From positions 11,797,172 through 11,861,171 of the forward strand of contig JAEMBT020000008.1 of assembly GCA_018873245.2 (NCBI GenBank): a stretch of 64,000 nucleotides of DNA, given 5' to 3'. Positions 36,815 to 48,846 of the stretch are shown in pieces; position 1 is the first letter of the stretch; each line of letters opens with the position of its first letter. The notes under the pieces were generated by a model. The model made no database searches. It was not told the origin of the DNA and saw only the letters and a program-made list of their open reading frames with translations. The DNA comes from Archegozetes longisetosus (lineage: Eukaryota > Arthropoda > Arachnida > Sarcoptiformes > Trhypochthoniidae). The position numbers were made by a program, and so were the translations under genes.

Positions 36815-37545
36815 TATCCTTCATAACCAACAACAATAATTCCAGCATCTATTCCCTGATAACCTTGCCTTTGGTGACAATGAATTGCAATAACTACTTT
36901 TACCTTTTACGTAAAGTTTAGGATTGATATCACGGGCATAACATGCGATCTGATAGGAATCAAACTGATTGTTATCTACTATTTACAAAAACTTTTGCGA
37001 TATTATAAAATATTTTCAAAAATAGATTTTTTGGTTATTTTCTGGCAATTATTTCAAACTCCTTTCTCAACAAAATATCAGATTTATTACATTCTTTATG
37101 AACAGTAATGTCTGGAATCTTTCCAGCACCGAATCCAGACTTTCCTATAGAACAGCTATTGCTGTCATAAGATATTTGAGTCTAATTACCAGCTGTAGCT
37201 TTGAATGTGTAATGCCACTTTTCACTATTGCTTTCATAGCCTTTTAATCCTAGAAAAAATAATCTTTTGATGGAGTTTACAAAAATCAAAAAGTGAAGAA
37301 TAAAAAATTAAACTTCATGAATTATAATAAGTCATGAATCTAGTGGATTTGAAACTTAGAAAATTGTTAGGAGCCAGGATTTGTCCATCGTGCTTCTGCT
37401 GCTGCGACTACAGTTATGCTGTATTTCCATAATCCATTTATTTCTGGCTAACTGAGGTCCCGGATATTCAATGTTTTGTTTATATTTATAGTTTACTCCC
37501 ATTTAGTTTTGAGCTTATTACCAACTGGTACACTTTCTAACATTA
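36815..37545 (-). pseudogene. GH2 beta-galactosidase-like remnant, copy 3
   Basis: A decayed third copy of the GH2 gene. Segment 36815-37255 aligns along the whole last exon of the intact copy (matching the region at 42656-43092), with several disabling changes. Segment 37370-37545 matches the start of exon 2, including the tract encoding the KLKTKW and PGPQLAR-like residues. Most of exon 2 and the whole catalytic exon 3 (about 1.6 kb) are missing between them. It lies between dlg5 and the intact copy, showing that GH2 duplicates have spread and died within this locus. Confidence 0.8.
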
Positions 37546-38719
37546 AATCGAAATTGGTTATTAAAATTTGATTCAAATCAAATCATTTCTCTACCTTGTG
37601 TAGCTTATAAATTCTTGTTTAGTCAAAAGTGAGTTTAGATTTTTCAATTTGTAAAAACTTTGTAAGTTAATAGCATTGTCGATGTACAAGAAGATATTCA
37701 GACTTCTATCATGAGAATTTCTCAACTTTGATTCAACTTACAATTCACAAGAGTTTGATATGGTAATTAAAACAAATAGACAAATAACTCGGATGTTATT
37801 AACAAGTAGGACAAAAACAAAATTCTGTTTAATCTCTACAAGAATTAAAAGATATGGATTAATAGATGATGGTTATATTGAAGTTCAGAGATGACTCAAT
37901 TCGATGAGTGAAAATTCTGGTTATCAAAGTTGTTGTGCAGGAATGTTCTTGTTTTTTATTCTTAGCAATTTCTCATAATTTTGTGCAAATTTTCTGGTTA
38001 AATGAGAAATTAACTAAAGGTAATTTTAGTGCTATTACACCTCAGAAATGATATTTAATATCACGAAATATTACTCAATAACTTAATTTTAACCTTCAAA
38101 ATAGTTCTGGAATTATCAGTTTTCGGCACAAATATATTTCTAATCGCAAGCTTGATGAAGAAACAGGTTTAGTGTTCACTTCTTATTGAAGATACTAAAG
38201 ATTGAGACTCTTTATCATCAGGATTAAAGGATGCATAAAGTGATTCCCATTAACTTCAGTGATATTAAATTTTGCAGACGGAAAAATAATTATTTTTCTC
38301 AAGATTGAATTTTTTTTATTAAACCTGATTCATTTGATAAAATTTGTAAATAATTAAAATTGATTGATTTGAAAACGAATTGAAAATCTCAAATAACGTT
38401 TCAATGAAATAACCAATTTAATCAGACGTTATTTTCATATCAAAACATCATTTAAGTTAAACTATCATAGAGGTTTGGTATTTAATTATGAAGTCTTGAG
38501 ATTTTATACACAGTTTCGTTATGCCCCTATTTTACCCCTTTTATGTGTTAATGTGTTCGTTTTATTAAAAAAAAGCAGGATGAATTGAGTGATATCAAGT
38601 CTTAATTAATTGAAAATTTTATATATGTAACTCTAATGAGTACTAATTAAATATTTTTTTAACTATACATATGTTTAAATAAATATTCGTGTTTCAAACA
38701 TAAGAGTTTAATTTGTTCA
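37546..38719. other. Intergenic, nothing recognised
   Basis: AT-rich sequence with no recognisable gene or repeat. Confidence 0.45.
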
Positions 38720-39055
38720 GGCATACTTTTTATATACTGGGCTATCATATCATAATACGTCTAAGCATCAATTTTATATAACTATTTCCACACAAATGTC
38801 TCCAAACTGTTGACTGATCTACAAATGGTAATCCCCGATCTGCTACTAACTTACCGATTCGAATATGTGACCATTTCAGGTGTGAATTGGCTATGTTTAA
38901 AATTCGATTTTTATCAATATGGGCTAATATTGAGTGCCTACCACTTGTCAGCAATCTTTTTGGCAGCAACCCTTCATGTTTTCGTTTTAAGATTGCACAA
39001 ACAGTTGAATAAAGGGTATGTGTTTTTCTGCTGATGATAGATCTATCAGTTACAC
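38720..39055 (-). pseudogene. Tc1 transposase N-terminal relic
   Basis: Minus-strand residues STVWRHL and ANSHLKWSHIRIGKLV match the second helix-turn-helix of the Tc1 element at 59343-60625 (STIWRHF, ANSNPKFSCARIAEV). Frame breaks and stops interrupt it, and the catalytic domain is absent. Confidence 0.6.
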
Positions 39056-39461
39056 TACAACCATATAAGATATATACCTTGTTTCAATTTGCGAGCTCCA
39101 TATATTTACAACTAGAGTTCTGTGCGCTTTAACTAACATAACCTAATAAAATTATGTTGATAAATATACCGTTTAAAAGCACGTCAATCGAGCTTTAAGT
39201 CGATATTGCAATATAAAATAAATGTCTCCTCACAGAGTATATGTTCTAAGTACTTTATTAGTTAGGTTTTAAAATATAGGAGGTGTTTAAATTTTCTTGC
39301 AATATATAGGTTTTAAAAATCCATCCAGAAACAACCAAATTATAATTAGCAACATAATTGGATTTCATTCTAAGTTTCAATGCAAATTTTTTTAGTTATG
39401 AACAGATTCGTGACGAAATAATCCTAAGAGCTCATCGTTCAGATAGAATACTAAGGTGTGA

Positions 39462-40215
39462 ATGGTTAAAAATCTAGACAACTTTGAAAGCTTATATTTT
39501 CCCAGGCAAAGGTTTTATCAGATTTTTGCGAACACCAAACGAAAGAGGATTAAAAATACATTTAAAATGATATCAAACATACTTATATTAAGACAAGACG
39601 AAAAATGGCAAGCGATAAACAAAAGCAGTTTCGCTTTCAAGTCGCACAACACATTTCTGAACATTGCGAACTTTCAAATGCATAGTGGTCAAATACTTTA
39701 TGAGACAAGGAAGTGTCGAAGCAGCATTTACAATATAAAAAATTTCAAGCAGCGTCTCAGTGTTGATAGGAAAGAAGGTTCAGGTAGAAGACAAAAATCG
39801 ACCGTAAGACTGTCAAAAGTTCGCCAATATTTGACAAAACGTGGTTGCAGTTACAGATAATTACCAAAACGCACGAATGTAAATTACTGGAAAGCACGAC
39901 CACTCATTAGAGAAGCAGGATTTAAAGCTTTCAAGCAGCAAAAAGTACCAAAATCACATGAAAATCGAGAAATTCATCAAAAACAGAAGTCGACTTTGTA
40001 CCGAAGCCGTTCTCCAAGTCCGTCCAATTGAGCGATTTTGGGCTCTCTTCAAAGCGAATGTGTACAGAAACAGTTGGAAAACAAAAATTTTACCATAATT
40101 GAAGCGGAGGATATAAGTAAAATTACGCAAATTTAGTTTGGATACTCTGCTCAATCTAATGGAGGTATTCATAAAAAGTGGGCGAAACAGGTCGTGAGAG
40201 TGCCGATACAATTTT
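39462..40215 (+). pseudogene. Mariner-like transposase relic, catalytic core deleted
   Basis: The first part (to about 39975) keeps a basic DNA-binding region (KEGSGRRQKSTVRLSKV, KQQKVPKSHENREI) similar to the transposase at 62146-63147 (KVGSGRPARI, KKKKPPYHRNEE). After about 30 bases it jumps to the C-terminal block RPIERFWALFKANVYRN, which corresponds to RPIEDFFGHFSSLVYAN there. The two catalytic aspartates in between are deleted, and stops occur. It is an internally deleted copy of the same family. Confidence 0.6.
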
Positions 40216-40707
40216 GCTTAATTATATTTGATTTAAGAGGTAAAATGCTATTAAATTGATATATTGTGCGTGCTTGTAGCATTTCTCTATAAAAAGTTGT
40301 TAAACATTAAAGTTGGCTAAATTTTAACATCTCACACCTTACTTACAAGTTTAGTTTCAGACTCAAAAAGTCATCAAACGCCACTGTAGATATTGGAACT
40401 TTTAATACTGATTGTCAATCTCTGGGGTAAGGTTTATAAGTAGATGATAGAAAAATCTAATCAAAATCTTTAAAACTTTCTCATACTTTATAATACATGT
40501 ATTGGTATATCAATTTTAGAGAATAGCAGTTTTCAAAGTTCACTTCACTGGAATAATTTATTTTTACACTAAGATAAATCACAGGAACTGTTTGTTATTT
40601 AGCTAATTAGCAGTAAATGTATGCATTACATGATTATAACATGATTAATCCAATCTGATTTATATGATTTGAACCCAAGTTGTTCCTAAATTCTGGTTCC
40701 ATGACAA

Positions 40708-40835
40708 TTCAGCCCCAGCAATTCAGCCCCAGACAATTCAGCCACGTCAACTCAGCCTCAAAAAAAAATTCAGCTCCCGACAATTCAGCCCCCACAATTC
40801 AGCCCTAGTACTATTCAGCTCCTGACAATTCAGCC
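40708..40835 (+). repeat. Tandem CAATTCAGCCCC array, left arm
   Basis: About eight variable units of GACAATTCAGCCCC with spacing of 11-18 bases. It mirrors the array at 41245-41390 on the other strand. Confidence 0.8.
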
Positions 40836-41244
40836 CCAACAAAGTATGCTTCGATTTTAAAATTTTATTAAAGTAAAATTTTTAAAATAGCTTTAAAAAC
40901 ATAATGAATTCAAATATAAAAAATTAAAAAGTATTAAAAAGAAAGATTATGGGCGATACTCCTAAGATATCCTATAATAGGAGTTTGTCCATACTTCGCC
41001 ACGCCACATTCTCTTTCAAATTTGATGCTGCATCTCGATACCTCTTCTTTTTTGTCTTTGGTTTGATTCCTGCCAAGTACTGTTCAACTTTCAACTGGCG
41101 CAAGCTTTGAAAAATTGTTGATTATCACAATTCGATTTGATTTGATCAAACTTAATATAATTAATTAATTTAATCAAATGAAACTGAATTAAGCTTAAAA
41201 TCTACTCCTAATGGAGACTCTAACCATTAGGCTATAGAGTAGTT

Positions 41245-41390
41245 ACAGTTGTTTAGGGCTGAATTGTCAGGAGCTGAATAGTATTAGGGCTTAATTGTCG
41301 GGAGCTGAATTGCCGGGAGCTGAATTGTCTTTGGGCTGAATTGTCGGGGCTGAATTGTCTGAGGCTGAATTGCTGGGGCTGAATTCACGT
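41245..41390 (-). repeat. Tandem GGGGCTGAATTG array, right arm
   Basis: About nine units of GGGCTGAATTGTC and variants, the reverse complement of the left array. Together they could fold into a long hairpin. Confidence 0.8.
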
Positions 41391-41406
41391 GCTACGCTAA
41401 ATTCTA

Positions 41407-41714
41407 CATTATCAGTTCAGCTTTATTGCATACAATGAGCTGTAGTTTTTAGTAAACTTGATTTCTTACTTAATTGATTGCTTAGCTTCATGTTCATTAC
41501 TAGTTTTGTTGAGTTTCCTTTTGATTATTTTATAATTAACTACAACATCAGAAATTTTTTTGACTTCACATAGTCGGATGTTATAGTCAATTACAAAATA
41601 ATCAAAAGTTAACAAAACTAATAATGAACATGAAACTAAGCAATAAATTAAGTAAGAAATCAAATTTACTAATAATCATAGTTCATTGCATGCAATAAAG
41701 CTGAACTTATAATG
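41407..41714. mobile_element. Palindromic MITE nested in the foldback element
   Basis: 308 bp bounded by TA (41405-41406 and 41715-41716). Arms 41407-41549 and 41577-41714 are near-perfect reverse complements with a 27-base loop, and ends begin CATTAT and AGTTCAGCTTTATTGCAT. Removing it restores the continuity of the foldback's right arm with its left arm, which proves insertion. Confidence 0.75.
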
Positions 41715-41934
41715 TACAATTGAAGAACAACTTGGTTTCAAATAATATAAATCAGATTGGATTAATGATGTAATAATCATGTATTGCATACATTTATTGC
41801 TAATCAGCTAAATAAATTGTTCTATTCTTTACAATGTTAAGGCAAACGCGTATAGTAAGTTAAATTCTCCAATGAAAAATTCAAATAAAAATCATATTTT
41901 CATATTAAAAACAAATTGTCAACAGTTTACATGA

Positions 41935-41995
41935 ACACGACCCTATTCCACTAGTGGTCATTACACTAACCACTAGGCCACTTAAGAAGTTAAAT
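41935..41995 (-). other. tRNA-like SINE head or dead tRNA
   Basis: On the minus strand GTGGCCTAGTGGTTAGTG is a good pol III A box, followed about 30 bases later by a degenerate B box (GGGTCGTGTTC). A similar A box, TAGCCTAATGGTTAGAG, lies on the minus strand at about 41215-41240 inside the foldback element. Neither folds into a full tRNA. Confidence 0.3.
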
Positions 41996-42655
41996 AATCA
42001 ACGCTTTTAAACTCATAGATTGAGCACCTTTTCACTTTATTTATATTCTCTAAAATAGCTTACTTTAAAGTTAAATAAAACCAAATCAAAAGTTACATTA
42101 ATCCTAGCCATAGAGGGTCTACGGGTCAGTGTCAGACTTTTTGGCGCTCAACTCATCAAAAATTTGATTTGTTTAATCATAGTAGCGTTTGCCAGAAAAG
42201 TGCATTTATTGCGAAGAAACCTAAAATCTGCTTCGATATAACTTTTGTCAAACCTTAACATAGAGTGGGATAAAATTCATTAATCCTTAGTGCATATAAA
42301 GTGAGCCAAAAGTCTGGCTTCGATTCTGCAGAGAGCTTTAACTCTTTTCTTATCTATTTCAATCATATGGGTCTACAATTCATTTGGCGTTTGACGACTT
42401 TTTGAGTCTGAAACTAAAAGTAGAAACTTATTAGTTAAATTTAAAATGAAACTTCAACCCTGTCAATCTTTTTCTATAGCAAATGCATAGTTTAGGCAAA
42501 GAGATTCCTTACTTAGTTTTCAGTTTTTAAAAATATTTTCTCATATACTTATATTGGAATTTAATTTTTATTATATAGCAGAAACATGTTTAATACTTCT
42601 CAAATACAACAATTAGTTGATTAAATTATTTATATTTAATTTGTAAAAACAATGT

Positions 42656-45155
42656 TTATGCTTCATAGCTGACATCAATTATTCCGGCATCTATTCCTTG
42701 TCCACCATAGATTTGATGGCAATGAATAGCGATAACATTTTTGCCCTCTTTAAGAAGTTTAGGGTCGATATCATGGGCAGAGTATGCGGTCTGATAGGGA
42801 TCGAACTGATTGTTATCCACCTGAACACCGTTTATGAAAACTTGTGCGACATCGTCATAGAATATATGCAAAACTGGGTGTTTCGGTAATTTTCCTGCAG
42901 CTATTTCGAACTCTTTTCTCATCCAAATATCGGGTGTTTTCCATTCTGTATGAATAGTAATATCTGGAGTACCTCCACTGCCAAATCCGGACTTTCCTAC
43001 AGACCAGCTATTGCTGTCATAAGATATTTGAGTCCAATTACCGGCTGGAGCTTTAAGTGTGTAATGCCAATTTTCACCATTAGTATGATGACCTAGTAAT
43101 GGGATAAATAATCGCTTTTGAGTATTAATTCAAGGACTCTTCCAAAATATTAGTTGAATTACAATATAAAATGCAAGTAATTGTTAACAGATTAAACTGA
43201 GAAAAAGCTTAAGATTTCAAAATTATAGACCTGTTGAGAATATAATATTGTTGACTGATTCTGAAGGATATAGTTTATCAACGTATTTCTTGACCTCAGC
43301 CACATCTTCAACTTTAGTCATTTTTCTGTCGTAAGTTAAAAGACCATTGATTTCGACTTCTACATCAGTGGTTTGGGTATAAATAGCTGCTCCCAGCCCG
43401 AAAATAGCATGTGCTCTAACGGTCGCAAGTCTATCAATAAAGAATTTCTGCAAACGTTTGCGATCTTCGAGTCCTTGATATTGAAACAAGTGGGCCAGGT
43501 CCCAAACATGCTCTTTAATCAAAAGCCCTCCGCCTCCATATTCACCATTCACTACTACTCGATTAGGCTTAAGAGCGATCTCAGAAGAAGTAGGATATGA
43601 ATGATGATCCTCTATATTACTGACTCCGTGATCAGTCCAACCACTTGCTTCGTTGATAAGTCTAGAAGGATCCCATTTTTTGAATAGGTTGACAACTCTT
43701 TCGGTGTCGTATTGACCCCAACCTTCATTGAACGGTACCCACATTATGATAGACGGGAAGTTATGCAATTGATTGACCATTCGTTCCATTTCAATCTCTA
43801 TCTGTTGTGAGTCTGCTGCCGTTCGCTTGTTATCGTGAACTCCTCCGAAAGCCGAGGGAAAGTCTTGCCAAACAAGAAAACCCATTTTGTCAGTTGCGTA
43901 ATACCAACGATCGGACTCTACTTTTACGTGCTTTCGTATTGTATTAAACCCAAATTTATGTGTCATTTCCAAGTCATAGATCATTGCTTCCTCATTGGGT
44001 GGAGTGTATATGCCATCGGGCCAAAAGCCTTGGTCTAGAGGCCCAAACATGAAAATCGGTTTATTATTCAGAAAGAATCTATTGATTCCTTTTGAATCCT
44101 TTTTGACTTCCATTTTTCTCATTCCCATATAGCTGGTCACTGAATCAGAACCAGCTTTCACGTGAATGTCATAAAGATAGGGATCATTTGTTGACCACAG
44201 TCTTGCAGAAGGAATTTTGATCTTATTCGGAGAATTGACAGGTGCTTTTTCATTAGAAGCTACAACTTTTCCAGCGGTATCAACAATTTGAATGACTGCG
44301 TGATCTATTGGTCCGTTTGTGTTGACTGTGATCTCAACTGAATCACTGTCAATATCAGGAGTTATTTTTAAATCCTTTATATAAGTTTTTGGGACTTTTT
44401 CCAACCAAACTGTTTGCCAAATGCCGGTTGTAGAAGTATACCAAATACCTATTTAATAATAAAAAGCTTAACAGAATCTGCCATTTTTGATTTCGAGCAT
44501 TTCTTCAAAGTTCATAAGACCATACCTTCAGGATGAAGACGCTGCTTACCAATAGGTTGTGCCCCACCGGTAGTATCAGTAACTTTCAGTACTAAAGTAT
44601 TTTCTTTATTTTCATTTAAAAACTTTGTTATATCAAAACTGAATCTATTATATCCTCCTTTATGTTCTCCAACTTGTTTTCCATTAACAAAGACCTGACT
44701 GTGATAGTCAACTGCACCAAAGTGTAAGATCAACAGATCATCTCCGACATCTGCAGTGAAACTTCTTTTATACCAAAGAGCGTGATGTTCATCAACAACT
44801 TTTTGGACACCACTGAGTGACGATTCTACTGGAAATGGAACCAAGATTTCTCCGTCGTGTTTAAGCGGCTCTGCGGCTGCGATTGGAGTTATGCTGTATT
44901 CCCACAGTCCGTTTAAGTTTACCCAATTGCTTCTAACAAGTTGTGGACGCGGATATTCTGGCCAAGCCTTTTTTGGATCTACAGCTGCAGCCCATTTGCT
45001 TTTGATGCGATCACCCACTGGCGACCATCTGTCAACAATTTGGTCAAATTCTTATTAATCTGAATGTTTAAGCATTAATTTTTTCCCAGCTTGATCTTTA
45101 CTTACGATTCGCAATAATTGATTGCAAATATAAGCAGTAAACAAATTACTTTCAT
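42656..45155 (-). CDS. GH2 beta-galactosidase-like enzyme, copy 2, intact
   Basis: Secreted glycoside hydrolase family 2 protein of 735 residues on four exons: 45155-45106 (signal peptide MKVICLLLIFAINY), 45028-44526, 44448-43231 and 43092-42656, with GT-AG introns in phases 2, 1 and 1. Domains: N-terminal jelly-roll sugar-binding domain (about 20-185), Ig-like domain (about 190-290), TIM barrel with acid/base Glu in PFNEGWGQYDTE and nucleophile Glu in VNGEYGGGG, and a C-terminal jelly roll (about 590-735, KLPKHPVLHIF). The PFNEGWGQ type is common in bacteria, and substrates in GH2 include beta-galactosides, glucuronides and mannosides; galactose from pectin side chains is the likeliest guess beside GH28 genes. 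Reading frame is open throughout, in contrast to copies 1 and 3. Confidence 0.9.
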
Positions 45156-45245
45156 TTCAATTTTTGACCATGAATTGACGTAGAAACCTAGGAAAGTGTC
45201 TTTCAGACCCAATGAAGGTGAAGTTAAAAACTTTAAAAAGAGACT

Positions 45246-45257
45246 CATATATACACA
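45246..45257 (-). promoter_or_regulatory. TATA-box candidate for GH2 copy 2
   Basis: TATATA on the minus strand about 92 bases upstream of the ATG at 45155, similar in placement to the TATA candidate of copy 1. Confidence 0.35.
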
Positions 45258-45659
45258 TAATTGATTTGGAGCATTACATGTGCAAATATTCTCATAATTG
45301 ACTTGATATTAAATAATTATATCATCACTTAAATAACATGTTTTGTTTTTTCGACTGGTAAAAATTAATCGTATAGATTACGTAAAAGCTTTTAAACTAG
45401 TTCAATGTTATGAAATATTTTGCTAAATCCTGAACCGTGTACAGGTTTAGACGAAATTTTTATCAAATAAATAGTGTTGAAGATTTAAGGCAAGCGAAGA
45501 CAGTTTTATCCAATTTTCAAAAATGGTTCTGTAAGTGTTTGCGACTTTGTATTCTTTTATTGAGCTTCCATAATAAAATTCGGCTGAATCTTGCTTGTTT
45601 GAATAGGTTATGCTTCAAAATTACAATGAATTAAATTTTACTAATTAACACAATCTATA

Positions 45660-45785
45660 CCGGTTGTTTTCAAGGTTTTCAAGTCGCGGCCCACTCATAT
45701 AGGAGTTATCACGTATTTCTTATTAAGTTTTATGTTAAATGTTCGGATTTGGTGGTCCACTAGTTTGAGAACTATTTGAAAACCA
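45660..45785. mobile_element. Short hAT-type MITE remnant
   Basis: About 125 bp. The left end CGGTTGTTTTCAAGG with GTCGCGGCCCAC and the reversed right end GGTTTTCAAATAGTTCTCAA with GTGGACCACC resemble hAT terminal sequences (GGTTCTCAA type). Ends are diverged and I could not fix the 8-bp duplication. Confidence 0.4.
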
Positions 45786-46638
45786 TTTATCCATTTGATT
45801 GGTTTTGAAAGCTATTTGGAAGAAGTTTAAAGTGAAATCTAAGCAAAGAAAATACTGTACGCATACGGAACTAATATTCATTGTCATGAATGGTGGTATA
45901 GAATCTTAACTTATCATAACCTTGACTAAAAGTGACTGAAAAATAGCATATCATTCAGTTCATTATGTATTTTCATTTGCAGACATCAGTTAAATAATGA
46001 TTTTTCGAAACTTAATTATATTTATATAGAAAGGAAACTACCTTTACAACACTATAAAATATTACATTATTCAGCAAAACCCACTTGAAATGTACAACAA
46101 AATCTCTTACCGGGAATTCTAAATTTGAAATTTGTTCCAGAAACTGATTTTTTTAGTAAATTGAATACCGTATTTATTTTGAAAATAATCAGATTCATTA
46201 ATTTACGGGACCACTATTAATAATTTGATTGCTTATTAAAAATCAAAGTAAAATTAAACGTTAGTTTGTATCTGAAATTCAACCAACGAGCTCGTATTCA
46301 ATGAAACATGTACATAATTCTGACTTTTATTATACAGCATATTGAAGTAGTCTCAACAAAGACATTTGGCTTAAGTGGGCTTTCTATCCTACGAGAAATA
46401 TTAATAAAAATATGTGCTGCAACTTATCAACAGTGACTGGGAATAATGCTAAAATTCACTCAAATTAGTATTATTAATTGAATTACTCTACTGCAAAACT
46501 TCGTTATAGAACAATAGATCTTACTATTTTATTTGGTTTAAATATTTTTTTTGCTAAGTTATTCGCATAAAATAGTTATCCCAATTACGTTTGCTAATAA
46601 GAAAGAAAAGCTTCTATAGGTCTATTTACACCTGTATG

Positions 46639-46695
46639 TAAATTCGGCGAAATGCAGTTCGGCGAAAAGAAATTCAGCAAAATGGCAAATTACCA
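46639..46695 (+). repeat. Short TTCGGCGAAATG tandem remnant
   Basis: Three imperfect units of ATTCGGCGAAATG. Its style recalls the foldback arms, but no inverted partner was found nearby. Confidence 0.4.
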
Positions 46696-47103
46696 GAATG
46701 TACACCTAAAACCCCATTAATTCTTGACGGATACCAAAAGCGTTTAATGAAGAGATCACGGCTATTATTTGAGAGCATGTTTCCTGTGACGCATACCATT
46801 AGCTATTAATACATAACTACACGTGCTTTTTGTTATTGGATCAACTTTTGCAGATATAACAATAAGCACTTTTGTAGAAATCGACACTGTTTTTCTCAAT
46901 CGAAAAACTAATGCATATGAATACTATCTCTAATGATTAGACCTGGTTAGGAACACAAAAAAAGTTAGTAAGATGTCATTTTGGGAGTATGGTCCGAACT
47001 AATCTGTCCACGCTGTACGAATTTGTCCCATTTAACGTAAAGAAAAGGTTTATAAAAATCAAGCTGATTGTAATGGCATATGAAACACTTACTAGAAGAG
47101 GTA

Positions 47104-47418
47104 CCGTCGACCGATCAATGTTGTGTATTTGTTCATTCTAAAAAGATGCACAAATAGTTTATAACTTTAGTACTCGACAACTCATTCAGACTTGTGTTAA
47201 GCATATGTATATTAATCAACAAATGTATTCTCAATAATCAGTTTAGAACTTTTCAATCATAGATTTTGAGCCATATTAATAAAAAGATTTGACGTTTTCT
47301 ACGAAGAACGCCATGATACTGGTTATAATTCGCAGTGACTAGTTTATCATTATTTGAATTTATATTTTAATCCTCTTGGTTGATCCGGTATTAGTGCATA
47401 AGACTTATCAGCTTGCGG
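47104..47418. mobile_element. Second copy of the TA-flanked MITE family
   Basis: Left end CCGTCGACCGATCAATGTTG and reversed right end CCGCAAGCTGATAAGTCTTA, with TA on both sides (47102-47103 and 47419-47420). It shares the TAAAAAGATGCA segment with the element at 10364-10918. A further end-like fragment lies at 47527-47580 (CCGTCTACCGATAAACCTTA). Confidence 0.5.
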
Positions 47419-47589
47419 TACACGATGCTAAGTTAAGTTAGATTATGTTCATTTTTTAAACTTTAATCAGTTCATAATTTGAATTAGCCGTTGACACGGC
47501 TGTTAGGTTCATTGTTTAACATTTAAAACCGTCTACCGATAAACCTTATACATTGATCCTGGATTAATTCCGGACACGTCTGAATAAGA

Positions 47590-48846
47590 TAGATTCACTT
47601 AATATTTGAATTCTTGTCAGTACTTTTATCGCCAAAATATAGAATTTACTAAACAAAGAAAACTTACTATATTTGAATTTTTAAGCTGGTTTTGCTCAAC
47701 AAATGTATAGAAAAAATTTTGATTATTATTATTTATTATTTTGTATAAGTATTTCGTCAGATAAGAATCTGAAATTTTAGAAAGTTTAGTAAGCAAAAAT
47801 TTCTCCTTTTGAAATTCAATGAGACTTAATGCTTTAGTTGCATGAACTTCTCAAAAGCTTACTTCTTGTAGTAAGTGTTTCATAATTAACAACACCTCAA
47901 AATCTCCGAAAAATTTTAGATTAAGTCATCAGTTGAATATTGAGTTGTTATTGTATTTGGTAGCAAAACAAGTGTTGCATAGTTCAGAAGCAAAGTATTT
48001 TTAATGACTGACTATTAAAGCAAAAGTATTATACTTTAATGCGGAACAAAGTAAACATTGCCATATGATTAGGAATTCTAGTAAATTGATAGGAAAATTT
48101 GATGTGTAAATGTATTTCATAGAATTCAATATTAACTCGCGTGATGTGTTTTTAAGGGTAACCTACTTTAGTAATAGTCGCTTCTGGACAGATATACACC
48201 AAACCAAAAGAGTACTCAAATGTCTAATAGAAAGCTGAATGAAAATCGCAAGGAAATGAGATGCAGAAATAAATAATAAAAGTAGAGTTGAAAGTGAGTC
48301 AGCAAACAACTTTTCCTTCAAATAGAAAATGTCAATTTTTATAATATACAACTTAGAAAATACTTTAGTCTAATATTGCTATCCTATTCTTTAATCAAAA
48401 TTATTGGTTGACTAGATTTCAAGTAGTGTTCAGTTTGCGAGCAATCTTGATGAAAGCTGCACAGCTGCAAAGCCTGTGTCAGTCAAAAGTCATTTTTGAG
48501 ACCCAAACAAAAATATATACAATTAATCAGCCAATATGTTCAAATAATGATTAGCTATAATTATCTTAATTCTAGCAAAACAGTTAACGCCTATGATGTA
48601 TAGCTGAGGCAAAACATAATACAGGATGTCGTGTATCAAAGGATATAAATTTAGCGAAAACGTCGACTATAAAAACGTAGGCAGAAGCGAAAAAGTTACA
48701 TAAGGGTAAAACAAATCCAAGGCTACTTGAATAATATATTTATTGAATGTCTAAACCTTCAAAGTGTTTACATATAACTTCAGTTTTAAAATTGTTCGCT
48801 GAACATAAGAATTTTTGGTTCAAGATTGAAATCTTTAGTAACAGTA
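47590..48846. other. Upstream region of the fusion gene
   Basis: AT-rich. No open frame resembling a missing N-terminal exon was seen, and no convincing TATA box. Confidence 0.4.

Larger units (their letters stand above)
40588..41830. mobile_element. Foldback-like element with tandem-repeat arms
   Basis: A large inverted repeat. Outer arms of about 110 bp (40588-40697 and, reversed, about 41722-41830) share GTAAATGTATGCATTACATG-type sequence. Just inside are arms made of a tandem short repeat, CAATTCAGCCCC and variants, at 40708-40835 and its reverse complement GGGGCTGAATTG at 41245-41390. Tandem repeats inside long inverted arms are the hallmark of Foldback-type transposons. The centre (40850-41240) holds no gene. 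The right arm is interrupted by a 308-bp palindromic MITE (41407-41714). Confidence 0.65.

Noticed and set aside
40708-41390. CRISPR-like array of CAATTCAGCCCC units
   Set aside because: Units are variable, spacers are only a few bases, and the array is mirrored in inverted orientation in a eukaryotic context.
41466-41663. 65-codon frame as a small gene
   Set aside because: Lies entirely within the arms of the palindromic MITE 41407-41714.
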